Assembly (NCBI GenBank): GCA_036493295.1
Contig: DASXQB010000321.1
Location: 1 to 5,765 of the forward strand
Reading direction: 5' to 3'
Length of the DNA stretch: 5,765 nt
From: DATKEU01 sp036493295
Lineage (GTDB): Bacteria > Myxococcota_A > Polyangia > Fen-1088
Positions 1-5,385 of this stretch are shown here, piece by piece; position 1 is the stretch's first letter, and the number at the start of each line of letters is the position of its first letter. The position numbers were made by a program, and so were the translations under genes. The notes under the pieces are model-generated. The model saw only the letters and a list, made by a program, of their open reading frames with translations. It did no database searches and was not told the DNA's origin.

Positions 1-1
1 C

Positions 2-1090
2 GAGCCCTATCAGGCCTTGGTCGACGATCTGCTCGCGCGGTCGGCCACCACCGAGGCGCTGGAGATGATCGATCGCCTGGCCAGTCGCGCCCTCGAGGAC
101 GCGCTGCAAGTCGGCGGCGCGCTGACCGGTGCTTTCACCCAGTGGCGGCAGCCGAACGTCGTTGCCCAGGCGGCGACAGCCGGCGCGCCGGGCGAAGTGT
201 TGATCAACGTCGACGGGCAGCAACACGCCTGGCTGCTGCGCGCGCAGGGCCAACGGATCACCGTTCGCGATCTCGGCTCACGCGACGATGTCTCGCGGCT
301 GCGAAGCGCGTTCATCGCCGATCCGAACGATCGACAGACCGCCCGGGCGTTGGGGGGCCTGCTCGCTCCCGCCGATGTCATCAAGCGCGACGACCATCCG
401 CTTTTCATCGTGGCAACCGGCGAGTACCGACGGGTGCCATACGCGGCCTTACGACGCGGCGAACGTTATCTGGTCCAGGATCGCGCGCTGGTGTTCGTTC
501 CCAGTCTCGCCTCGATGAAAAGTTGCCGCCCCAAGACCGACGCCGGCCCCGCGGTGGCGCTGGGAGATCCGGAAGGCGATCTGCCCTATGCCCGCCAGGA
601 GGCGCAGTGGGTGGCGTCTTATTTGGGGGTGAAACCGGTGATCGGCGATGGTGCCACCCGCGCGGCGATCTATTCGGGAACCAAGAGCCTGTTGCACCTG
701 GCCGGCCACGCGGAGCGAGACGTGGGCGGCGTGCGCCTGCGAATGGCCGACGGGCCGCTGACCGTGGCGGAGATTCTAGAGCGACCACTTCCGGTCAACG
801 CGGTATTTTTGGCCAGCTGCGCGTCGAACGCTTCGCGCCACCAGGAGATGTGGGGCTCGCTGACCGCCGCTTTCCTGGTGGCCGGCGCCCGGCACGTGAT
901 CTCCACGCTGTCTTCGGTGCGCGACGAGGCCGCGTTTTCCCTGGCCCAGCGTTTCTATCGCCAGGGAGGTGCGACCGATCCGATCGGTGCCCTGGCGCGC
1001 GCCCAGCGGACCGCGGCCCAGGACCTGCCGGGTTCGCACTGGGAGACCTTCGCCGTCTCGATGTTGAACGATGAATGCGCCAGCAACTGA
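2..1090 (+). CDS. CHAT-domain protein, caspase/separase-like peptidase, 5'-truncated by window edge
   Basis: The reading frame is open from the first bases (frame starting at base 2) to TGA at 1088-1090, so the true start lies upstream. TTG at 17 is only the first possible start inside the window, and residues below are counted from it. The C-terminal part is a typical CHAT domain. It has the segment HPLFIVATGEYRRVPYAALR near 127-146, a 'VPSLASM' turn near 163, a GDPEGDLPYARQEAQWV segment near 183-199, the histidine motif HLAGHA (His227, His231) and the cysteine motif FLASCASN (Cys268). The usual helix-strand pair (GSLTAAFLVAGARHVISTL) follows. His231 and Cys268 fit the catalytic dyad of CHAT (clan CD) peptidases, so the protein is probably active. 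The usual His-Gly is His-Ala here. Many CHAT proteins carry N-terminal TPR repeats, which would lie outside the window. It is probably cytoplasmic, since no membrane segment is visible. It is followed after 36 bp by a small gene on the same strand, and the pair ends at a terminator. Confidence 0.88.
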   Translation, partial: EPYQALVDDLLARSATTEALEMIDRLASRALEDALQVGGALTGAFTQWRQPNVVAQAATAGAPGEVLINVDGQQHAWLLRAQGQRITVRDLGSRDDVSRLRSAFIADPNDRQTARALGGLLAPADVIKRDDHPLFIVATGEYRRVPYAALRRGERYLVQDRALVFVPSLASMKSCRPKTDAGPAVALGDPEGDLPYARQEAQWVASYLGVKPVIGDGATRAAIYSGTKSLLHLAGHAERDVGGVRLRMADGPLTVAEILERPLPVNAVFLASCASNASRHQEMWGSLTAAFLVAGARHVISTLSSVRDEAAFSLAQRFYRQGGATDPIGALARAQRTAAQDLPGSHWETFAVSMLNDECASN

Positions 1091-1113
1091 TCTTGGGACC
1101 GCCCACGCCAAAA

Positions 1114-1118
1114 AGGAG
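1114..1118 (+). promoter_or_regulatory. Ribosome binding site of the 125-residue protein
   Basis: AGGAG lies 8 bases before the ATG at 1127. It supports that start over the overlapping out-of-frame ATGs at 1071 and 1075, which have no such site and lie inside the end of the CHAT gene. Confidence 0.75.
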
Positions 1119-1126
1119 CTCAAACA

Positions 1127-1504
1127 ATGGACAACGAGTACAGGACAACGAGAATTTTGGTTCGCAAGGCAACGACGCTGCGGTTTCCGGGCAACCGGCG
1201 ATACGAGGTCTCGGTCTTGGCGGGACAGGAATACAAAAAAGGGTTCGGCAGAGATTCCCTGCCGTGGAAGAGAGCCATGCCCGAGGGCGAAAACGGCTTC
1301 CGGCTGGACGCCGGCTTCTGGTACGTGCGGATAAGAGGCGTCCCGATAAACGAGTTCGGACGCCCCGAGCTGGCGATGGGATCGGTCAACAGCTGGCCGT
1401 CCTATTGGCAGTGGCCCGAGTACTACCTCGACTCCGATCCGTGGCCGCCGCCCATCCTGCCGGGAGATCCTGGTAGCTCGGACTACGGGCCCACCTCGAC
1501 GTAG
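1127..1504 (+). CDS. Small unknown protein downstream of CHAT gene (125 aa)
   Basis: I do not recognise this family. The start is well supported by AGGAG 8 bases upstream, and TAG at 1502-1504 closes the frame. The protein has no cysteine or histidine, no signal peptide and no membrane segment. Residues 1-80 are basic and mixed, suggesting a small beta-rich fold (strand-like stretches TTRILVRKATTLRF near 7-20 and FWYVRIRGVPI near 64-74). Residues 86-125 are very rich in Trp, Tyr and Pro (W90, Y93, W94, W96, Y99, Y100, W106, and prolines 105, 107-109, 112, 115, 122) and probably form an extended tail. The gene sits 36 bp after the CHAT gene and directly before a terminator, so the two are probably co-transcribed. 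That makes it a candidate partner or substrate of the CHAT protease. This is inference from position only. It could also be an unrelated hypothetical protein. Confidence 0.75.
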   Translation: MDNEYRTTRILVRKATTLRFPGNRRYEVSVLAGQEYKKGFGRDSLPWKRAMPEGENGFRLDAGFWYVRIRGVPINEFGRPELAMGSVNSWPSYWQWPEYYLDSDPWPPPILPGDPGSSDYGPTST

Positions 1505-1507
1505 GCG

Positions 1508-1553
1508 AACCCGGGCGGGATCGGCCGCAATCGCCGGCCGGTCCCGGGTTTTT
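1508..1553 (+). terminator. Intrinsic terminator after the CHAT/small-protein unit
   Basis: The arms AACCCGGG (1508-1515) and CCCGGGTT (1543-1550) pair perfectly. An inner stem ATCGGCC (1520-1526) pairs with GGCCGGT (1536-1542) with one G-U pair, leaving a short loop and a four-base bulge on the left side. The stem runs straight into five T residues (1549-1553). It begins 4 bases after the stop codon of the small gene, in the right place to end that transcript and separate it from the kinase gene. Confidence 0.85.
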
Positions 1554-1605
1554 GCGCCTGGCTGGAGCTGGTCTGTCAGATCTCTCGTGCTCGCCGCGTA
1601 CAGTA

Positions 1606-1620
1606 GGTGATGAAGTCACC
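1606..1620. repeat. Short palindrome upstream of the kinase gene
   Basis: GGTGA (1606-1610) and TCACC (1616-1620) are inverted around five bases, and GGTCAC follows at 1624-1629. It lies 35-49 bases before the preferred kinase start, in the 101-base stretch between the terminator and that start, where the kinase promoter should be. It could be an operator or chance. I see no convincing -35/-10 pair in that stretch. Confidence 0.25.
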
Positions 1621-1641
1621 GCTGGTCACGCGAGAGTATTC

Positions 1642-1649
1642 AGGGGAGG
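1642..1649 (+). promoter_or_regulatory. Ribosome binding site that decides the kinase start
   Basis: AGGGGAGG ends 5 bases before ATG at 1655. The in-frame upstream candidates GTG 1607 and ATG 1610 have only a weak, badly spaced AGTAGG next to them. The start at 1655 is therefore preferred, and the 16 upstream residues are probably not translated. Confidence 0.7.
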
Positions 1650-1654
1650 CGGCC

Positions 1655-2707
1655 ATGGCCCAGGGAGCGGAAGCGCGGCGGTCGTCGGCGCTGATGCCGG
1701 GTGACACGCTGGGCGGGGCCTACCGAATCGTGCGTTTCATCGGCAGCGGCAGCATGGGGCAGGTCTACGAAGCGGTGCACACCCGGTTCGGCGGACGCTT
1801 CGCGATCAAGATCCTGCACCCGCATCGCACCGACACGCGGGCCATCGCGCGCTTTCGGCGCGAGGCGCAGATCGCCTCGACCATGCAGCACGCGAACATT
1901 GTCGGGATCGTCAGCTTCGACAACACGGACACCGGCGTGCCCTACCTGGTGATGGAGCACGTCGCCGGGCACGAGCTGACCCAGATCATCGCCGATGACG
2001 GACCGATGCCGATCGATCGCGTGCTGAACATCGTCGATCAGATCGCCTCCGCGCTGTCGCTGCTGCACCGGCACGGAATCGTCCATCGCGATCTCAAACC
2101 GCAGAACATCCTGGTGCTGCCGGCGCAGCCGCAGAACCCGGAGCAGGTCAAGCTGGTGGACTTCGGGATCTCGAAGGTCCAGCTGGCGTCGCTGTCGCTG
2201 ACCGGTGACAGAGCGATCCTGGGAACGCCCCACTACATGGCGCCCGAGCAAGCGCGCTCCAGCGGCGACGTCGGACCGGCAGCCGATCAGTTCGCGCTGG
2301 CGGCGGTGGCGTACGAGATGCTGACGGGACGGAAAGCGTTCGACGGCGATCGCGTGGAGACGGTCGTCTATCGAATCATCCACGAGGATCCGCCACCTTT
2401 GCGCGCCGCTTGCGGCCCGCTGCTGGCGGCGGCCCTGCGCCGCGCGCTGGCGAAGAACGAGATGATGCGCTTTCCCTCGATCCAGGAGTTTGCCTCGGCG
2501 CTGCGCGTGGCGCTGCTCCGCGACGCGCAGCCCGTCGCCGCGACGTTGGAGCAACACTTGCCCCCGCCGTCACGGCCATCGAAACCATCGGAGCCATCGA
2601 GCGCCGGTCGCTGGCGGCGCGGCTGGCCGGCACCGAACCGAGCGCTGGCCGCCGGTCTTTGGAGCCCCGCCGACCGATCCTCGCGGCGCCCGGCAATGTA
2701 CCGCTGA
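1655..2707 (+). CDS. Soluble Hanks-type Ser/Thr protein kinase (350 aa)
   Basis: The protein phosphorylates Ser/Thr on partner proteins using ATP and has a complete set of kinase motifs. Numbering from ATG 1655, these are the glycine loop IGSGSMGQVY (29-38), the ATP-binding lysine in FAIKIL (K52), the alpha-C glutamate E70, the catalytic loop HRDLKPQN (144-151), the metal-binding DFG (169-171), GTPHYMAPE (190-198) and the D..A...YEMLTG helix F region. It is an RD kinase and should need activation-loop phosphorylation. The kinase domain ends near residue 290. The tail is Pro/Ser/Arg-rich, with no membrane segment and no PASTA, TPR or other sensor domain, so it is cytoplasmic and shorter than many myxobacterial kinases. 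It sits 91 bp before a sigma factor gene on the same strand, which suggests the sigma factor or the following membrane protein as substrate. The reading frame after about 2561 is compositionally odd and may be shifted. Confidence 0.93.
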   Translation: MAQGAEARRSSALMPGDTLGGAYRIVRFIGSGSMGQVYEAVHTRFGGRFAIKILHPHRTDTRAIARFRREAQIASTMQHANIVGIVSFDNTDTGVPYLVMEHVAGHELTQIIADDGPMPIDRVLNIVDQIASALSLLHRHGIVHRDLKPQNILVLPAQPQNPEQVKLVDFGISKVQLASLSLTGDRAILGTPHYMAPEQARSSGDVGPAADQFALAAVAYEMLTGRKAFDGDRVETVVYRIIHEDPPPLRAACGPLLAAALRRALAKNEMMRFPSIQEFASALRVALLRDAQPVAATLEQHLPPPSRPSKPSEPSSAGRWRRGWPAPNRALAAGLWSPADRSSRRPAMYR

Positions 2708-2783
2708 GGTCTGCGGCCATGAACACGCCGGCGCCAACTTTCGGGCCCCCACCATCGGTGATAGAAACGCGGCCAGATGGCGC

Positions 2784-2792
2784 GAGGGGTGA
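2784..2792 (+). promoter_or_regulatory. Ribosome binding site of the sigma factor gene
   Basis: GAGGGGTGA lies 6 bases before the GTG start at 2799. This close match to the anti-Shine-Dalgarno complement supports the GTG start, since the next in-frame ATG (residue 59) falls inside sigma region 2. Confidence 0.7.
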
Positions 2793-2798
2793 AGACAC

Positions 2799-3467
2799 GT
2801 GCCGGACGGCGCTGACGCTGACGAGCACCAGCAGCTTCGACAAGCGTTGGCCCGCGAGCCCAGCGCGGTGCGCGCCTTGGTCGACCGGCTCTCGCCGATC
2901 ATTGAACGCCGGGTGGCGGCGGCGCTGTGGCGCCGATCGTCGACCCGCGACGTTCGACAAGAGCTGGCCGACATGACTCAGGAGGTTTTTCTTTCCCTGT
3001 TCGCCGCCGACGGAAAGGCGTTGCGTGCCTGGGATCCGGCGCGCGGTCTGTCGCTGGAGAAATTCGTCGGTGTGCTGGCCCAGCATCAGGTGGCGTCGAT
3101 CCTCCGCAACGGCCGCACCTCGCCCTGGCGCGATGATCCGACCGACGCAGATCAGATCGGTCGCCTGGTCGGCGCCGCAGGCAACGTCGACGCCATCGTC
3201 GGATCGCGCGAGCAGCTACGGGCCTTGCTGGACGGTCTGCGCGCCACGCTGTCTCCGCGCGGTCTGGAACTGTTTCAGCGATTGATCGTCGACGAGGAGC
3301 CCATCGATGGACTGTGCACAACGACGGGCATGACGCGCGAGGCGCTGTACCAGTGGCGAAGTCGGCTGCTGCGCCAGGTGAGGGAACTCGGCAGCCAAGC
3401 GGACGCGTCGCCACCGTCCGAGACCGGCGCCGGGGTGCGGGCGGCAGGTGGGTCTTCCAAACCATGA
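2799..3467 (+). CDS. Sigma-70 family (ECF-like) RNA polymerase sigma factor (222 aa)
   Basis: The protein directs RNA polymerase to a set of promoters. The sigma-2 domain spans about residues 22-110. It has the core-binding helix DMTQEVFLSLF (58-68), the W78-D-P-A-R-G turn and the promoter-melting/-10 recognition helix with LAQHQVASILRNGR (93-106). After a ~28-residue linker the sigma-4 helix-turn-helix spans about 138-197 (TLSPRGLELFQRLIVDEEP, then GMTREALYQWRSRLLRQV). Only regions 2 and 4 are present, as in ECF factors. The last ~25 residues are Ser/Gly/Ala-rich and probably disordered. A GTG start with a good ribosome site 6 bases away fits. The stop codon overlaps the ATG of the next gene (ATGA), which indicates translational coupling with the membrane protein. 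The kinase 91 bp upstream suggests control by phosphorylation, as known for the EcfP/PknT pair of Vibrio. No such site is proven here. Confidence 0.9.
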   Translation: MPDGADADEHQQLRQALAREPSAVRALVDRLSPIIERRVAAALWRRSSTRDVRQELADMTQEVFLSLFAADGKALRAWDPARGLSLEKFVGVLAQHQVASILRNGRTSPWRDDPTDADQIGRLVGAAGNVDAIVGSREQLRALLDGLRATLSPRGLELFQRLIVDEEPIDGLCTTTGMTREALYQWRSRLLRQVRELGSQADASPPSETGAGVRAAGGSSKP

Positions 3468-4243
3468 GTGGCAGCGGACATGACGACGACTCTGAGGCGC
3501 GCGCTGAAGACGAAATGGGAAAATTGCTCGCCGCTTTGAAAAGAGAGGCCGACGAGGATGAGCGGGCGCTGGCGCGCCTGCCCGTCGGGGCGTATGCACC
3601 GCTGTCCGCCGATCGCCGCGCGGCGATCGCAGACGCCATCCTGCAAACCGCGGCGCCCGAGGCCGTGCCGGAAAAGCTTGGGCCGTCGATGGGCAGTGTG
3701 CTGTCGATGGAACGGCGGCGGCGAACCGGCCGTTTGTTTACGCTCCTGGCGGGAACCGTGGCGGCGGCCGCGGCCCTGGTGCTGGTGGTGCGTCCGCTTT
3801 CAAGCGAACGATCGGGGGCGATGCCGGAGTACGGAATCACCGCCCGTGGAGGCATCAAAGAGATGCGGGGCGCCGATCCTGCGCCCGACGCCCCGGTGCA
3901 AGCGATCGCTCCGAACCAACGATTGCGCCCTGAATCGCGGCTGATCGTCGTTGCGCACCCGGCAGCACCGGCCCAGGGACCGGTCGCGGTCCGGGTGTTT
4001 GTGTTGCAGGCGGCCAGGGCGGACGAAGTGTGGCCGCAGGTTCACATCGAGCCATCGGGAGAGGTGGAGATTCGGGCGCCGGTCGCCGAGGTCTTTGGCC
4101 ATCGAACCGGTCAATGGAATCTCGTGGTGCTGATTGGCCGGCCGGCGGCGCTGAGCCAGATCGATCCGGCCACCGCGCCGACGAGATCTCCCGATCCAGC
4201 CTGGCGCCGTTTGACGGTCCCGCTGGCGTTCGAAGCGCCGTGA
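3464..4243 (+). CDS. Single-pass membrane protein coupled to the sigma factor, candidate anti-sigma or signal-input protein (259 aa)
   Basis: I do not recognise a named family. The ATG at 3464 overlaps the sigma stop (ATGA). A longer in-frame extension back to 3314 would run deep inside the sigma gene and is unlikely. Residues 1-87 are charged and cytoplasmic, with acidic helices near 10-39 and 48-62. The run ERRRRTGR (83-90) precedes one membrane helix at about 91-109, giving an N-in, C-out topology. Residues 112-259 would be periplasmic, with a GITARGGIKEMRG segment near 126-138 and alternating strand-like stretches (RLIVVAHP, VAVRVFVLQ, WNLVVLIGRP) that suggest a beta-sandwich. This is the layout of a membrane anti-sigma factor, but there is no HxxxCxxC zinc-binding motif, so it is not a classical ZAS protein. 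Similar sigma plus membrane-protein pairs occur near CHAT genes in myxobacteria, to my knowledge. The role remains inferred from coupling and topology. Confidence 0.8.
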   Translation: MSGSGHDDDSEARAEDEMGKLLAALKREADEDERALARLPVGAYAPLSADRRAAIADAILQTAAPEAVPEKLGPSMGSVLSMERRRRTGRLFTLLAGTVAAAAALVLVVRPLSSERSGAMPEYGITARGGIKEMRGADPAPDAPVQAIAPNQRLRPESRLIVVAHPAAPAQGPVAVRVFVLQAARADEVWPQVHIEPSGEVEIRAPVAEVFGHRTGQWNLVVLIGRPAALSQIDPATAPTRSPDPAWRRLTVPLAFEAP

Positions 4244-4297
4244 CCGACCAGAGAGAACCCCTGCGCTTGGCGGATTTGCGGGTGCGGCGATCGCCCG

Positions 4298-5161
4298 TCA
4301 GAGAGAGACGCAGGCAAGGCCGTTGTTGCATGCCGCGGTCGTCACGCATGTCCGCTGGGCATCGCCACCGGGCGCTTCACAACAGCAGGTTCCGCTGGTC
4401 GGACACAGAAGGGTCACGCAACGGGCGGATCGGGCGGTCGCTTGATCGCAAAAACTGGACATGCATTTATCGAGCGGCTTGAGACAGGTCTCGATCAGCG
4501 CCGCAGTCGCCGGCACCACACACGAGCCTTGCGCGCAGACCATCGCCAACACCGCCGGAACATCGGTCGAAATCTGCCCGCAGGCCGAGCCGCAGGTCTT
4601 TTGCTCACGCGTGCGGTCGGCGCCGCAGACGCCGTCCCGCTGACCGGTCTTGTCTTGACTGCAGCCGGTGCAGCGCATCGGATCGGTGTCGTTACAGTCC
4701 GTTTCGCAACAGGCGCCGTCGACGCAGAAGTCACTGTGGCACCAGCTTGCCGTGGCGCACGCTTGCCCGTTGGGCAGATTGACGGGCGGCTTTTCCATCG
4801 GTTGATCAGCGGGGGCATCCGTGGTCAACGGAGCGTCGGAGACAGCGGCTCCTCCGTCGGCGTCCAGCCGGTCTGAGTCGAGCATCGGGTTGTCGTCGTC
4901 GATGTTGGCGTCGGAAGAAATGTCAGCGTCCGTGTCCGCGGCGGCGTCAATCAACGGAACGGCGGTGTCCGTGGCGGCATCGTCGGGGGTCAGGACGGCC
5001 GTATTCATGTCGGCGACATTTCCGGCGTCTACAATCAGGTTCTGACCCTCGTTCTTCTGGCACCCGGGAATTCCGACAAGCAAGACACCACCCAGCGCCG
5101 ATACGAGTATCAGGATAATCAGGAAATCAAAATGTGGCCCCGCAGGACTAACAGCTTTCAT
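4298..5161 (-). CDS. Secreted lipoprotein with acidic linker and cysteine-rich domain (287 aa)
   Basis: Function is unknown. The start ATG (5159-5161) opens a lipoprotein signal peptide with a weakly charged n-region, a hydrophobic core at about 13-30 and the lipobox-like I-P-G-C with Cys34 as the lipidated residue. Residues 35 to about 118 are an Asp/Ala/Thr-rich linker that probably lifts the domain off the membrane. The remaining ~170 residues hold 24 cysteines, including NGQACATASWCHSDFCVDGA followed by a CC pair and a later CCC triplet (PTSGTCCCE), so many disulfides are expected. The 'NGxxC..A..C.S.FCVDG.CC' signature recurs in Myxococcota surface proteins. No enzyme motif is seen. No clear Shine-Dalgarno precedes the start. 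The next in-frame codons upstream lead to a stop without another ATG, GTG or TTG. The gene is convergent with the membrane-protein gene, 54 bp apart, and I see no convincing terminator in that gap. Confidence 0.85.
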   Translation of the reverse strand: MKAVSPAGPHFDFLIILILVSALGGVLLVGIPGCQKNEGQNLIVDAGNVADMNTAVLTPDDAATDTAVPLIDAAADTDADISSDANIDDDNPMLDSDRLDADGGAAVSDAPLTTDAPADQPMEKPPVNLPNGQACATASWCHSDFCVDGACCETDCNDTDPMRCTGCSQDKTGQRDGVCGADRTREQKTCGSACGQISTDVPAVLAMVCAQGSCVVPATAALIETCLKPLDKCMSSFCDQATARSARCVTLLCPTSGTCCCEAPGGDAQRTCVTTAACNNGLACVSL

Positions 5162-5178
5162 GAGTTCTTGTGCCGTAG

Positions 5179-5205
5179 CGATTGCGCCTTTGCAAGGGGC
5201 AATCG
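5179..5205. repeat. Hairpin in the leader of the lipoprotein gene
   Basis: CGATTGC (5179-5185) pairs with GCAATCG (5199-5205). After one G-G mismatch the stem continues with CC/GG (5187-5188 and 5196-5197) around a TTTGCAA loop. It lies 17 bases upstream of the lipoprotein start on the minus strand, so it is probably in the 5' untranslated leader. It could act on translation or be an operator. It lacks a T run and is unlikely to be a terminator. Confidence 0.45.
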
Positions 5206-5216
5206 ATGATCAAATT

Positions 5217-5276
5217 GACTGTCGTGCCCGCGAAAAGACGGCTGACTAATTGGATTGCCGAAATCGAACGACAGTC
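5217..5276. repeat. Spaced 9-base inverted repeat, possible operator half-sites
   Basis: GACTGTCGT (5217-5225) and ACGACAGTC (5268-5276) are exact reverse complements separated by 42 bases. A related GACTGTGGTCGTG occurs at 5334-5346. The spacing is about four helical turns, which would suit two protein dimers on one DNA face, but a chance match of this size is possible. Confidence 0.3.
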
Positions 5277-5385
5277 GCCGTCCGCATAACAGTGCCGTCA
5301 GAAACCAAACGTCGGAAGGCGGAGTTATTTCCCGACTGTGGTCGTGATAAATGCGACGTCATTGCGGCCCGCGATGTGAACGTGA

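Larger units (their letters stand above)
5162..5385. other. Intergenic region upstream of the lipoprotein gene
   Basis: This 224-base stretch has visibly lower GC than the flanking genes and no supported gene. It must hold the promoter of the minus-strand lipoprotein gene, and possibly one for the glycine-rich plus-strand frame to its right. It holds a hairpin (5179-5205), a spaced 9-base inverted repeat (5217-5225 and 5268-5276) and a third copy of GACTGT at 5334. I could not identify a convincing sigma-70 or sigma-54 promoter on either strand. Confidence 0.6.

Noticed and set aside
142..1074. 310-residue Arg/Gly-rich plus-strand frame inside the CHAT gene
   Set aside because: It is an out-of-frame shadow of the CHAT domain, which has clear motifs in its own frame.
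1235..1241. AAAAAAG as a programmed frameshift site in the small gene
   Set aside because: The reading frame is AAA-AAA-GGG, not the A-AAA-AAG phasing needed for -1 slippage, and no useful downstream frame or stimulatory structure is evident.
1640..2557. 305-residue open frame on the minus strand opposite the kinase
   Set aside because: It is an antisense shadow. The sequence is Arg/His/Gln-rich with no domain, while the plus strand holds every kinase motif.
3314..3463. Longer N-terminus for the membrane protein (start at 3314)
   Set aside because: It would overlap the sigma region 4 coding sequence by about 150 bases. The ATGA overlap at 3464 is the normal coupling arrangement.
2..4243. 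Type III-E CRISPR (Craspase) locus
   Set aside because: CHAT and a sigma factor are present, but there is no gRAMP/Cas7-11, no cas1/cas2 and no array in the window.
4286..4295. GGCGATCGCC palindrome in the convergent gap as a bidirectional terminator
   Set aside because: It is only a 10-base perfect palindrome with no loop and no T run on either side.
4030..4482. 150-residue plus-strand frame across the end of the membrane-protein gene and the lipoprotein gene
   Set aside because: It is Arg-rich and domainless, and it overlaps two better-supported genes on both strands.
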